Assembly (NCBI GenBank): GCA_004195045.1
Contig: SGBC01000001.1
Span: 842,178 to 906,177 of the forward strand
Length of the DNA: 64,000 bases
Reading direction: 5' to 3'
From: Candidatus Acididesulfobacter guangdongensis
Lineage (GTDB): Bacteria; SZUA-79; Acidulodesulfobacterales; Acidulodesulfobacteraceae
A program made the translations under genes and the position numbers. The notes under the pieces are model-generated. The model made no database searches. It saw nothing but the letters and a program-made list of their open reading frames with translations, and was not told the origin of the DNA. Positions 1 to 8,990 of the stretch are shown in pieces (positions within the stretch are counted from its first letter, which is position 1; the number at the start of each line of letters is the position of its first letter).

Positions 1-1
1 A

Positions 2-295
2 AAATCGCAGCATAAAAATAAGGCTAAAGCTTTAAGAATATTAAGATCTCGATTATTAAGCAGATTAGAAGCCGATAAAAAATCTATTGAAGCCAAAAAT
101 AGAAAAAATATGGTAGGAAGCGGAGACAGAAGCGAAAAAATAAGAACATATAATTTTTCACAGGGCAGAATTACAGACCATAGGGCAGGAATAACACTTC
201 ATAAACTTAATTACATTATGGAAGGAAATCTTGACGAGCTGCTAATTCCTCTGTCAAAATATTTTGAGTCACAAAAGTCTCTTGAAATCAAATAA
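2..295 (+). CDS. prfA: Peptide chain release factor 1 (RF1), C-terminal part
   Basis: The window opens inside this gene; only the last 97 codons are present and they end at TAA 293-295. The peptide carries the class I release factor signature region [20 protein letters not shown] and then [11 protein letters not shown], the conserved stretch just after the GGQ domain. RF1 recognises UAA and UAG and triggers hydrolysis of peptidyl-tRNA on the ribosome. Its GGQ glutamine is normally methylated by PrmC, which is encoded immediately downstream and overlaps this gene. The family assignment is secure; RF1 rather than RF2 is supported by the prfA-prmC gene order. Confidence 0.93.
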   Translation, partial: KSQHKNKAKALRILRSRLLSRLEADKKSIEAKNRKNMVGSGDRSEKIRTYNFSQGRITDHRAGITLHKLNYIMEGNLDELLIPLSKYFESQKSLEIK

Positions 296-1394
296 TTTTA
301 CTATTTTTGAAACAATTAAAGCCGGTTCTGAATATTTAAAAGAAAACAATAACGAGATTCTTGATTGTTTTAAAGAATCCTTGCTTCTTATGAGTTATGC
401 TTTGAACGTTTCTATTGAAAGAATTATTGTAAACTATGAAAATAAAATAACTGAAGACAAGCTGAATATTTTTAACGGTTATATCGAAAGAAGGGCAAAA
501 AAAGAACCATTCGCGTATATAATTAACAATAAAGAATTTTATTCTATAGATTTTTTTGTGGATAAAAATGTTCTGATACCCAGACCTGATACGGAAATTT
601 TAGTTGATGAAAGTTTAAAAGAAGTTTATAGATTAAATAATAAAAAAATAAACAGCGCCAATTCTTATAGCCGTCATAACTACAATGAGCCGGATATAAA
701 AAATAATACAGCTAAAAACATCAGCGTTATAGATATCGGCACGGGTTCAGGCGCCATTGCGGTATCAATAGCCAAGAACTACAAATATTCAAATATTGAA
801 ATATTTGCAGCCGATAATAGCTGTAAGGCTTTAAATGTTGCAAAAAAAAATGCAGTATTAAATAATGTAGAAAATAAAATTAAATTAACGTATTTTAATA
901 TTTTAAATCCAAATATATGCTGGTATAATGAATCTAGTAAAAAATATAGTACCGATTTTTACAATTTTGATATTATAATATCAAATCCGCCTTATATAAT
1001 ATCGTCTGATGTCGGTTTTCTCAGCGATGAAGTTAAAAATTACGAACCTTGTGCAGCTCTTGACGGAGGTATTGACGGGCTTAAATTTTACAGGAAAATA
1101 TTCGAATTGTTTTCTTCGGCAATAGAAAATTCGGTTAATAGTAATTTAACAGATAGAGAATTTTGTTTATTATTAGAAATAGATCACAGATATAAAGAAG
1201 AAATAAAAAAAATTTATGAATTGACATTTTACGGTAAAGATAATAAATATAATAATAGTTGCGAAGATTATAAATATAAAATAAATACAAAAGGTAATAA
1301 AAACAATCCAATCAATATAACAATCAATTTTATAAAAGACCTGTCAGGAAAAGAAAGGGTGGCAAAGATTAATTATGGAAAAAATGATAATTGA
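264..1394 (+). CDS. prmC: Release factor glutamine methyltransferase PrmC
   Basis: SAM-dependent N5-glutamine methyltransferase that modifies the GGQ motif of release factors. The sequence shows PRPDTE, the SAM-binding motif [14 protein letters not shown], and the catalytic NPPY motif near residue 242. At 376 aa it is about 90 residues longer than usual. The excess lies in an Asn/Lys-rich insertion around residues 125-152 and in a loop-rich C-terminal third. The start taken is TTG at 264, overlapping prfA by 32 bp; TTG 282 is an in-frame alternative and no strong ribosome-binding site decides between them. The 3' end overlaps murA by 20 bp, which suggests translational coupling. Confidence 0.9.
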   Translation: MSHKSLLKSNNFTIFETIKAGSEYLKENNNEILDCFKESLLLMSYALNVSIERIIVNYENKITEDKLNIFNGYIERRAKKEPFAYIINNKEFYSIDFFVDKNVLIPRPDTEILVDESLKEVYRLNNKKINSANSYSRHNYNEPDIKNNTAKNISVIDIGTGSGAIAVSIAKNYKYSNIEIFAADNSCKALNVAKKNAVLNNVENKIKLTYFNILNPNICWYNESSKKYSTDFYNFDIIISNPPYIISSDVGFLSDEVKNYEPCAALDGGIDGLKFYRKIFELFSSAIENSVNSNLTDREFCLLLEIDHRYKEEIKKIYELTFYGKDNKYNNSCEDYKYKINTKGNKNNPINITINFIKDLSGKERVAKINYGKNDN

Positions 1395-2703
1395 AGGCGG
1401 TATCCCTTTAAGGGGTGAAGTATCTATAAGCGGTTCGAAGAACGCTGCATTACCTATTATTGCATCATCTATTATGTTTGACGATTCCGACAATGAACTG
1501 TGTAATGTTCCAAATCTTCAGGATATAGCTACTATTAAGAAACTTCTTGTCAGTCTTAATGCCGAGGTAAAAGATTCGGACGACGGAAAATTATCTATAA
1601 ATACCTCGACCATTAACAACTTTGATGCACCATATGACCTTGTGAAAACTATGAGGGCTTCGGTTCTTGTTCTTGGACCGCTGCTTGCTAAATACAAAAA
1701 AGCCAGAGTGTCGCTTCCGGGCGGATGCGCTATCGGAGCGAGACCTATCGATTTCCATTTGCAGGCGCTTAGGGCTCTCGGCGCCACTATTAAGATGGAA
1801 CATGGATATGTTGAGGCTACTGCCGGAAAACTTAAAGGCGCTGAAATTATTTTTCCGATACCTTCTGTTACAGGAACGGAAAACATTATTATGGCGGCAA
1901 CGCTTGCGGAAGGCACTACTGTTATAAAAAATGCAGCAAGAGAGCCTGAGATAGACGATTTAATTCTTGCTTTATGCAACGGCGGAGCAAATATTAAAAG
2001 AGTCGAACCGTCCGTTATAGTCATCAAAGGAGTTAAAAAGCTGAATAAATTAAGCCATTATATTGTTTCAGACAGAATTGAAGCGGGTACCTATATGGTT
2101 GCTTCGGCTATAACGCAAGGCGATATTATAGTGAAGAACGTTAATCTGAATCATATGGGCGCAATTATAGATAAATTAACCGAAGCAGGTGTAAAAATAA
2201 ACGTTGTTTCAACTTCTTCGGTAAGGGTAAAAGGACCTAAAACGATTAAAAGCGTTGATATTTCAACTGCTCCTTTTCCTTATTTTCCCACGGATATGCA
2301 GGCTCAAATGATGGCGCTTATGTCTATTGCAGGAGGATTGTGTGTTATAACCGAAAATATTTTTGAAAATAGATTTATGCACGTAGCTGAACTGAGAAGG
2401 CTTGGAGCCGATATAAAAGTATGCGGTAATTTTGCTATAGTAAAAGGAACAAGCGCTTTGTCGGGAACTGAAGTTATGGCGACGGATTTGAGAGCAAGCG
2501 CATCGTTAGTTCTGGCAGGGCTGGCTTCGTCCAAGGATTATACTTCTATATCGAGAATATATCATTTAGACAGAGGATATGAGGCTATGGAAAAAAAATT
2601 ATCCGGTTTAGGCGCTATTATTTCAAGAACAGATGATTCAAACACGGCGGATTATAATGATGAATATTTATCAAATCAATCAATAGCATCGGGAATTAAA
2701 TAA
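1375..2703 (+). CDS. murA: UDP-N-acetylglucosamine 1-carboxyvinyltransferase MurA
   Basis: First committed step of peptidoglycan synthesis: transfers enolpyruvate from PEP to UDP-GlcNAc in the cytoplasm. The 442-aa length is close to the family norm, with a short Asp/Asn-rich extension at the C-terminus. The SGSKNAALP motif holds the substrate-binding Lys22. The loop PGGCAIGARPIDFH holds Cys118, the residue alkylated by fosfomycin in this family. The tandem EPSP-synthase-like domains are evident. The gene starts inside the end of prmC and stops directly against the hisG start codon (TAA then ATG), so the block looks like one transcript. Confidence 0.96.
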   Translation: MEKMIIEGGIPLRGEVSISGSKNAALPIIASSIMFDDSDNELCNVPNLQDIATIKKLLVSLNAEVKDSDDGKLSINTSTINNFDAPYDLVKTMRASVLVLGPLLAKYKKARVSLPGGCAIGARPIDFHLQALRALGATIKMEHGYVEATAGKLKGAEIIFPIPSVTGTENIIMAATLAEGTTVIKNAAREPEIDDLILALCNGGANIKRVEPSVIVIKGVKKLNKLSHYIVSDRIEAGTYMVASAITQGDIIVKNVNLNHMGAIIDKLTEAGVKINVVSTSSVRVKGPKTIKSVDISTAPFPYFPTDMQAQMMALMSIAGGLCVITENIFENRFMHVAELRRLGADIKVCGNFAIVKGTSALSGTEVMATDLRASASLVLAGLASSKDYTSISRIYHLDRGYEAMEKKLSGLGAIISRTDDSNTADYNDEYLSNQSIASGIK

Positions 2704-3441
2704 ATGAAAGAAAAGGTGAGGATTGCAATTCCGAAAGGACGCGTACTTGAAAGTGCCCTTGATTTATTAAGAAAATCAGGGTTCATTAAACATTCCGATG
2801 AAGATTATAATTCTCGAAAATTAATATTTAATTATGAAGATGATAATGCAAAGTTATTAATAGTCAAACCATGGGATGTTCCTACGTTTGTTGAGTATGG
2901 TGCGGCGGATATCGGAGTAGCGGGAAAAGACATTTTGCTTGAGAAATTTAAAAATGTTTACGAACCTCTTGACTTGGGCATTGGTAAATGCAAGATAGCA
3001 GTTGCTGTGCATAAATCAATAAATTTTGGCAATATTGCCGGTGCGGATGCAGCAGTTTTAGGACAATCGGACAAAAATGAAAAAAAAGCAATCAACGGTA
3101 ATGAAACGAATAATATTCGGACTGCATTATATCTGTCAAACAATATAAGAGTGGCAACAAAATATGTAAACATAACAAAAGATTTTTTTAAAAAAAAAGG
3201 TATAAGCGTTCAGATAGTCAAACTATACGGAAATATTGAACTGGCTCCTTTAACCGGACTTTGCGAGGTCATAGTGGATCTTGTATCTACCGGTGAAACT
3301 CTGAGGCAAAACAATCTTTTGCTTATTGAAGAAATAGCCCTTATAACATCCCGTTTAATCGTCAATAGGGCAAGCTTAAAAACAAACCCCAAAGAAATAC
3401 ATAATATTATAATGAGAATAAATCAAAATATAAAAGCATAA
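2704..3441 (+). CDS. hisG: ATP phosphoribosyltransferase catalytic subunit, short form
   Basis: First step of histidine synthesis: condenses ATP with PRPP. The N-terminus RIAIPKGRVLESALDLL and the PRPP-binding segment EVIVDLVSTGETLRQNNL are diagnostic. The protein ends soon after the PRPP motif and lacks the C-terminal ACT-like regulatory domain, so it is the short form, which in known systems is active only with the HisZ subunit. No hisZ is visible in this window. The 245-aa length is inflated by an insertion at about residues 106-147. The ATG abuts the murA stop codon, so translation is probably coupled. Confidence 0.93.
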   Translation: MKEKVRIAIPKGRVLESALDLLRKSGFIKHSDEDYNSRKLIFNYEDDNAKLLIVKPWDVPTFVEYGAADIGVAGKDILLEKFKNVYEPLDLGIGKCKIAVAVHKSINFGNIAGADAAVLGQSDKNEKKAINGNETNNIRTALYLSNNIRVATKYVNITKDFFKKKGISVQIVKLYGNIELAPLTGLCEVIVDLVSTGETLRQNNLLLIEEIALITSRLIVNRASLKTNPKEIHNIIMRINQNIKA

Positions 3442-3494
3442 AATATAAAAATATAGAACTTTAAGAATATCATATATTATATATAAAATATAAA

Positions 3495-4880
3495 ATGAAA
3501 TTTTTTGACGCCAAAAAGGATAATTTTAAATCATTTATTTTTGAAAGAAGGAAACTTCAATTAAGTTTTAGCGTGAATATTCAGCATGATTTAGAAATTA
3601 TGCGTAACAAAATTATAGAAGAAAAAGATAATGCTCTATCTTTTTATACGGCAAAATTTGATAATGTACAAATAGACCCGGCTGAATTTGCAATAAATGA
3701 AAAAGATAAAAAAAATGCGTTAGATTTTTTATCCGCTGATGAACGAAAAATATTAGAAAAAACAATCAAAAGAGTTTTTGACTATCACTCAAAGCAAAAA
3801 ATAAAAACATGGTTTTCTTTTGACAATGGAGAAAACACTGAAGAATACGAAGAAAATTTTAAAGAGCGTCTTAAATCTAATCTCAATGCCTATAAAATAA
3901 ATGAAAATATTTCCCCTTCGGGGATTATTACAGGGCAATTGATTGCGCCGCTGCAGCGGGTTGGAATATATGTTCCGGGAGGGAAAGCAAGCTACCCTTC
4001 TTCGGTGATTATGAACGCTATACCTGCAAAAGCTGCAGGAGTCAAAGAATTGTTCATGGTTACGCCTCCTTCCGACAAATTAAACAATTATGTTATCGCT
4101 GCCGCCGTTTTATGCGGCGTAGATAAAATATACAGGATAGGAGGACCGCAGGCTATATTTGCGCTGGCTTATGGAACTGAAACTATCAGTGCGGTCGATA
4201 AAATTGTCGGACCCGGCAATATATATGTTGCAACTGCCAAAAAAATGGTTTACGGAGATGTAGATATAGATATGATAGCCGGTCCAAGCGAAATTACGGT
4301 GATATGCGATGAATTTGCAAATCCGGACAAAGCGGCGATTGATTTAATGTCACAGGCAGAACATGATGAAATGGCTGTTTCTACACTTATCACAAATTCT
4401 TTTGATTTGATTGAAAATGTTAAAAAATCTTTAGAAAAACTGATACCAAAAGAAGATAGAAAAAAAATTATAGAGAAATCTTTAGATTCCAACGGTTCTT
4501 TGGTTTTAACCGGTTCTGTAAACGAGTCTATCGGTATTGCTAATGATTTAGTGCCTGAACATTTAGAATTGTACATAAAAGAACCGTTTGAAAAATTGTT
4601 TTTAATAAAAAATGCCGGTGCCGTATTTCTTGGAGAAAATACTCCTGAAGCAATAGGCGATTACATTGCGGGACCAAGTCATGTTTTGCCGACCGGAGGA
4701 ACTGCAAGATTCTTTTCGCCGCTCGATACTGTATCGTTTTTGAAAAGAACAAGCGTTATTTTTTCAACCGAAAATTTTTTAAATAAAAATGCAAAAGATA
4801 TAAAGTTTTTTTCCGATATTGAAGGGTTGGGAGCTCACGGCAATTCGGTGCTTATGCGTACGCGCCGGCGAAATGATTAG
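3495..4880 (+). CDS. hisD: Histidinol dehydrogenase
   Basis: Catalyses the last two NAD-dependent oxidations of the pathway (histidinol to histidine). The sequence contains the family blocks PGGKASYPSSVIMNAIPA, GPGNIYVATAKKMV, AGPSEITVI, SQAEHDEMA (a metal- and substrate-binding region), VPEHLEL, and GPSHVLPTGGTARFFSPL, and ends with HGNSVLMR. Length 461 aa is slightly above the usual 430, mostly in the N-terminal helical part. It lies 53 bp after hisG and 41 bp before hisC in the same direction. The stop codon is TAG, showing that amber is an ordinary stop in this genome. Confidence 0.96.
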   Translation: MKFFDAKKDNFKSFIFERRKLQLSFSVNIQHDLEIMRNKIIEEKDNALSFYTAKFDNVQIDPAEFAINEKDKKNALDFLSADERKILEKTIKRVFDYHSKQKIKTWFSFDNGENTEEYEENFKERLKSNLNAYKINENISPSGIITGQLIAPLQRVGIYVPGGKASYPSSVIMNAIPAKAAGVKELFMVTPPSDKLNNYVIAAAVLCGVDKIYRIGGPQAIFALAYGTETISAVDKIVGPGNIYVATAKKMVYGDVDIDMIAGPSEITVICDEFANPDKAAIDLMSQAEHDEMAVSTLITNSFDLIENVKKSLEKLIPKEDRKKIIEKSLDSNGSLVLTGSVNESIGIANDLVPEHLELYIKEPFEKLFLIKNAGAVFLGENTPEAIGDYIAGPSHVLPTGGTARFFSPLDTVSFLKRTSVIFSTENFLNKNAKDIKFFSDIEGLGAHGNSVLMRTRRRND

Positions 4881-4921
4881 TAATGTTATATTAATTTTTA
4901 AAAACGGTAATTAATTATTTT

Positions 4922-6058
4922 ATGAAAATAGATAATTTCATTAAAGAAAGCGTAATTAATCTCAAGCCGTATATGCCGGTTGAGATTGAACAGGACTACA
5001 ATTTACTGAAATTAGACGCCAATGAATCTAATTATACTTTAAATAAAAGTTTAAAAAAAAAATACGCTGATTTTATTAAAGGAACACTAATCAATTTATA
5101 TCCGGATTCGGGTAATAAAAGGCTAATCAGACTGCTGGAAAATCATTATAGCGCAAGGTCTGATAATTTTATTTTTGGAAACGGTTCTGACGAACTTATT
5201 TCCATAATTTTGGCAAGTTTAAAAAAAGATATTATCGTCAATATTCCTTATCCTACATTTTCAATGTATGAGATTATTGCAAAATACAATGATCTAAAAG
5301 TTAATAATATTAATCTGCTTGAAGATTTTTTTGAATTGCCGCCTGACATACTTAATCAAGGCGCAGCAGATACTGCTTGTGAAAAACGCTTAAATTGCTA
5401 TGATGATGAAAAAACAGAAAATAGCGGCGGGCAGAAAAATATTTATTTTTTCGCCTATCCTAATAATCCTACGGGAAATCATTTCAGCAGCGATATACTG
5501 CTCAATCTTCTTGACGGCAAAAATAATATTGTCGTTATAGATGAAGCATATTTAATGTTTTCAGATAAAGAATCATTTATTAAATATTTAAATAAATACG
5601 AAAATTTAATAGTATTGAAAACATTTTCTAAAATAGGATTGGCAGGATTAAGATTTGGGATGCTTTTTGCAGGAGATAAATTAATAAACGAGTTTAAAAA
5701 AATTAAACTTCCGTATAACATAAACTCATTGACGCTTGCTTCCATAGAGTTCTTTTTAAATAATTACATATTTTTTGAAAAAAATATTCACAAAACCGTT
5801 GTTCAACGCGATAAATTATTTTTAAAACTAAAAAAGCTAAATTTTATTAACGTCTATAAATCAGATGCCAATTTTATTTTTTTTGGCTTAATAGATGAAA
5901 AGATTAAATCTGCGTTTGACGCTTTTCTAAAAAAACATAATGTAGCTATAAGAAATTTTACAGGACGGTTTGAAAATTTTTACAGAATAACGGTAGGTCT
6001 TCCATCGGAAAATGATAAAATAATTGAATACTTCAAAGAATTCGACTCAACAAAATAA
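4922..6058 (+). CDS. hisC: Histidinol-phosphate aminotransferase
   Basis: PLP enzyme of fold type I that converts imidazole acetol phosphate to histidinol phosphate. Visible landmarks are LKLDANES near the N-terminus, FGNGSDELI, YPNNPTGNH, the VVIDEAYLMF block, the PLP-lysine region KTFSKIGLAGLRFG, and the C-terminal arginine region FYRITVGLPSEND. The length of 378 aa is near normal, with a short insertion around residues 148-170 (AADTACEKRLNCYDDEKTEN). It sits between hisD and hisB with short gaps. HisC-like paralogs exist, but the operon position supports the histidine role. Confidence 0.94.
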   Translation: MKIDNFIKESVINLKPYMPVEIEQDYNLLKLDANESNYTLNKSLKKKYADFIKGTLINLYPDSGNKRLIRLLENHYSARSDNFIFGNGSDELISIILASLKKDIIVNIPYPTFSMYEIIAKYNDLKVNNINLLEDFFELPPDILNQGAADTACEKRLNCYDDEKTENSGGQKNIYFFAYPNNPTGNHFSSDILLNLLDGKNNIVVIDEAYLMFSDKESFIKYLNKYENLIVLKTFSKIGLAGLRFGMLFAGDKLINEFKKIKLPYNINSLTLASIEFFLNNYIFFEKNIHKTVVQRDKLFLKLKKLNFINVYKSDANFIFFGLIDEKIKSAFDAFLKKHNVAIRNFTGRFENFYRITVGLPSENDKIIEYFKEFDSTK

Positions 6059-6090
6059 TTACTGTTAAATAACTAAAGTATATAGTAAAA

Positions 6091-7011
6091 ATGTATAGAG
6101 ACGAACAATTAAAAAATAAAGAGTTAAGAAAAGATAGGTTTCAAAGAAAGACTAAAGAAACAGATATAGAGCTATATTTAAATATTGACGGAAATGGTGA
6201 ATATGTTATAGATACCGGCATTCCATTTTTTAACCACATGCTGGAACAGCTGGCGAAACATTCCAATTTTGATGTTAATCTGCATGCGAAAGGCGATACC
6301 GAAATAGATTTGCATCACTTAATAGAAGATACCGGAATTGTTATAGGGCAGGCTATCAATAAACTTGCCGGAGAAAAGAAAGGTATAAAAAGGTACGGAT
6401 TTGCCTCTGTTCCTATGGATGAGGCTTTAGTTCAGACTACCGTTGATTTTAGCGGCAGAGCTTATTTTATTTATCATTATTATAATAATGATAATAATAA
6501 AAGCGCTTGCTCCAATTATAATATAAAAAGTAAAAAAGCGCAGTTATCTATATGTAAATATAATAATAACGGTTTTGATGATTTATCAAACGGATTTAAT
6601 CTATTTAAGAGAAAAAGCACAGAAAGGCTGGTAGGTAAATTTATTAATAGGCAAAACATGTCCTATGTAAGATCTAAGCATTCAACACAAAAAACAGATT
6701 CAATTAATAATTCCGATTCTATGCAATCTGACAAATCAATTAACTACGGCAAAAAATTAAAAATAGGGTTGCTTGATTCAGAATTGGTGTATAATGAATT
6801 AGTTGCAGAGATTTTTTTCTATGATTATGTAAATATATTTTTTGAAGCTCTCTGTAAAAACGCTTTAATTAATCTGCATATTAATGTTATGTACGGCAAC
6901 AATTATCATCATATAACGGAAGCAGTTTTTAAATCTTGCGCCGTAAGTATTTCTGATGCATTAAGCAAGACAGGAAGGAATAATATTCTTTCGACGAAAG
7001 GAATAATTTAA
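6091..7011 (+). CDS. hisB: Imidazoleglycerol-phosphate dehydratase with a large insertion
   Basis: Metal-dependent dehydratase of the histidine pathway. The two pseudo-symmetric halves are clear: GIPFFNHMLEQLAKHS and DLHHLIEDTGIVIGQA in the first, NNYHHITEAVFKSCA in the second. The usual monofunctional enzyme has about 195-200 residues, but this one has 306. A block of roughly 90 residues (about 131-222), rich in Asn, Lys and Ser, separates the SGRAYFIYHY strand from the LLDSELVYNELVAEIFF segment. All metal-binding His motifs remain, so the enzyme is probably active with a long surface loop. There is no fused phosphatase domain. Confidence 0.94.
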   Translation: MYRDEQLKNKELRKDRFQRKTKETDIELYLNIDGNGEYVIDTGIPFFNHMLEQLAKHSNFDVNLHAKGDTEIDLHHLIEDTGIVIGQAINKLAGEKKGIKRYGFASVPMDEALVQTTVDFSGRAYFIYHYYNNDNNKSACSNYNIKSKKAQLSICKYNNNGFDDLSNGFNLFKRKSTERLVGKFINRQNMSYVRSKHSTQKTDSINNSDSMQSDKSINYGKKLKIGLLDSELVYNELVAEIFFYDYVNIFFEALCKNALINLHINVMYGNNYHHITEAVFKSCAVSISDALSKTGRNNILSTKGII

Positions 7012-7026
7012 TTAAAAAATTATGTT

Positions 7027-8139
7027 ATGTATTTAATATTAAAAGATAAGTCAAAGGACAAGATAAGATTAAGAGCTTATTCTTTTTTTGATATTTTTCA
7101 GTATTTAGCGAATAATTTTTATTTACGTGCGGTATTGCTGCTGTTTTTTTCTTTAAACGGCATTCTATTGTTTACAAACATTGCAAATGCCTATACCGCA
7201 GACCGCAATTTAACCAAAATAACGTCCGTTTACGTTAATTATCAAAATAGTACCATTAACGTTTATACTATTGGAAAACCGTTTTACAAAGGTTACTTAT
7301 TTAAAAAAGAACAGGATAACTTTTTTATTGTAGCGTTTGGACATGCGGTTCTTTATGGAAATGCCGGCAGAAGAAGTATTCCTTTTGGGGACATTGATGA
7401 TGTTTTGTTCGCCCAATTTGCTGTAAATCCTTATGTCGTGCATATTGTAGCAAAGGAGAAATTACTTGAAAGACTGCCCGTAAAAACTATTTTCATCGGC
7501 AACAATAAATATGATACCGTTGTTTACGGAACCGGCAAGATAGAAACATTCAGCAATATAGCCCCGCAGCTTAAGAAATATAATCGGCAGAAACCTGTAT
7601 TTAATGTTTTCATTGATGCCGGTCATGGAGGAACAGATCCTGGAGGGGTTGGACCAATGGGTTTGCCTGAAGCTTTTGTTAATTTAAGCGTTGCTTTAAA
7701 ACTTCAAAAACTATTAAACGCAAAGGGTATAAAAACCGAGATAGACAGAACCTCAAACGTCAACGTCAGCTTGCAGCAGCGTGTAAATGAGGCTAATAAC
7801 AGCGGAGCCAATCTTTTTATAGGCTTATATTGCAATTCGGCGATAGTTCCATATCTATACGGAACTACTACTTATTATTTTCATAAAGATTCGTATCCTT
7901 TTGCAAAATTTTTAAATCATTATGTGTCTAAACATTTGAAACTTAAAAATGACGGCACGGTAATGGACGATTTATATGTAATAAGATTTACGACAATGCC
8001 GGCGGTATTAATAGAATATGCTTATATATCTAATCCTTTAGAGGAGCATCTGCTTGCTTCTGCAACATTCAGACAATTAATTGCGGATGCTATTTCAAAC
8101 GCAATATATAAATATTATATAGCAGATAAAAGATATTAA
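7027..8139 (+). CDS. N-acetylmuramoyl-L-alanine amidase-like protein (Amidase_3), one Zn ligand replaced
   Basis: The 370-aa protein has an N-terminal hydrophobic segment (about residues 35-55, signal peptide or anchor), an AMIN-like beta region (about 60-170) and an Amidase_3 domain (about 191-365). This family cleaves the amide between MurNAc and the stem peptide in the periplasm. The first zinc ligand (DAGHGG, His200), the second (LPEAFVNL, Glu215) and the catalytic glutamate (VLIEYAYISN, Glu330) are present. The third ligand, normally His in SIHAN, is Tyr268 in GLYCN (codon TAT). It may be inactive or a regulatory pseudoenzyme. It interrupts the his operon between hisB and hisH. ATG 7027 was chosen; 7022 offers an ATG in another frame. 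Confidence 0.8.
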   Translation: MYLILKDKSKDKIRLRAYSFFDIFQYLANNFYLRAVLLLFFSLNGILLFTNIANAYTADRNLTKITSVYVNYQNSTINVYTIGKPFYKGYLFKKEQDNFFIVAFGHAVLYGNAGRRSIPFGDIDDVLFAQFAVNPYVVHIVAKEKLLERLPVKTIFIGNNKYDTVVYGTGKIETFSNIAPQLKKYNRQKPVFNVFIDAGHGGTDPGGVGPMGLPEAFVNLSVALKLQKLLNAKGIKTEIDRTSNVNVSLQQRVNEANNSGANLFIGLYCNSAIVPYLYGTTTYYFHKDSYPFAKFLNHYVSKHLKLKNDGTVMDDLYVIRFTTMPAVLIEYAYISNPLEEHLLASATFRQLIADAISNAIYKYYIADKRY

Positions 8140-8153
8140 TTTAATATATAAAT

Positions 8154-8783
8154 ATGATAAATAAAGCTATTAAAATAGTTATTGTAGATTATGGCATGGG
8201 CAATCTTAATAATGTAAAAAATTCATTTAATAAGATAGGTTTTGATTCCACTATTACCCATGATTTTCATGAAATAGAAAAGGCTACGCATCTCGTGCTT
8301 CCCGGAGTAGGAGGATTTAAAGATGCTATGAAAGAACTTAAAAATAAAGATTTAATACAGCCTATTAAAGATGCGGTATTAAATCATAACTCTGTTTCAT
8401 TTCTTGGAATATGTCTGGGTATGCAGCTTTTATTTGAACATTCTGAAGAATTTGGGAATGCGGAAGGACTTGGGATATTGAAAGGCAAAGTGATTAAATT
8501 TAATAGTGATATCGTTCCGATTATTCCGCATGTCGGCTGGAATGATATTAATATAAAAAAAAACGGAATAAAAGAATTTCAACATATAGAAAATAATAGT
8601 TTTTTTTATTTTCTGCATTCTTATTATTGCAAACCCGATGATGATACTATTACGGCTGCTTCTTGTTTCTATTACGAAACATTTACGGCATGCGTAAAAA
8701 AGGACAATATTTTTGCGTGCCAGTTTCATCCTGAAAAGAGTCATGATGCCGGACTGACATTGCTAAAAAATTTTGTGTCTTAG
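8154..8783 (+). CDS. hisH: Imidazole glycerol phosphate synthase, glutaminase subunit
   Basis: Class I glutamine amidotransferase that supplies ammonia to HisF. It opens with KIVIVDYGMGNLNNVKNSF, carries the nucleophile elbow FLGICLGMQLLFEHSEE with the catalytic Cys, and ends with the CQFHPEKSHDAGL block holding the catalytic His and Glu. Length 209 aa is normal. It starts 14 bp after the amidase-like gene and is followed by 207 bp holding an inverted repeat before hisA. The partner hisF lies two genes downstream. Confidence 0.96.
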   Translation: MINKAIKIVIVDYGMGNLNNVKNSFNKIGFDSTITHDFHEIEKATHLVLPGVGGFKDAMKELKNKDLIQPIKDAVLNHNSVSFLGICLGMQLLFEHSEEFGNAEGLGILKGKVIKFNSDIVPIIPHVGWNDINIKKNGIKEFQHIENNSFFYFLHSYYCKPDDDTITAASCFYYETFTACVKKDNIFACQFHPEKSHDAGLTLLKNFVS

Positions 8784-8832
8784 TTTTTACTACTGATTAG
8801 TCATTTTTAGCATAAAACTTTCATCATAAGAG

Positions 8833-8915
8833 AAATGTATCAGATTTATTTTTTTTTCATACGAAACATTTAACTTACAGAGAAAATATTTGCAAAAAAT
8901 TAATCTGATACCTTT
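8833..8915 (+). repeat. REP-like inverted repeat between hisH and hisA
   Basis: Two arms face each other: GTATCAGATT at 8837-8846 and its exact complement AATCTGATAC at 8902-8911. The similarity continues imperfectly on both sides to about 8833-8855 and 8893-8915. Read on the minus strand, the right arm is GGTATCAGATTAATTTTTT, nearly the same as a segment downstream of hisIE (11470-11488, GGTGTCAGATTAATTTTTT). The shared core at two intergenic sites indicates a dispersed REP- or MITE-like element. It could form a hairpin in the his transcript. Confidence 0.6.
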
Positions 8916-8990
8916 GCCCTGATAATTGCAGGATTAAAGGATAAATTATAAATAAAAATTATAAAATTATATAAAAGTATAAAAACGCAT

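Noticed and set aside
1518..2027. Long antisense frame (169 codons) inside murA
   Set aside because: It lies fully within a strongly conserved murA coding region on the other strand, has no ribosome-binding site and no recognisable product.
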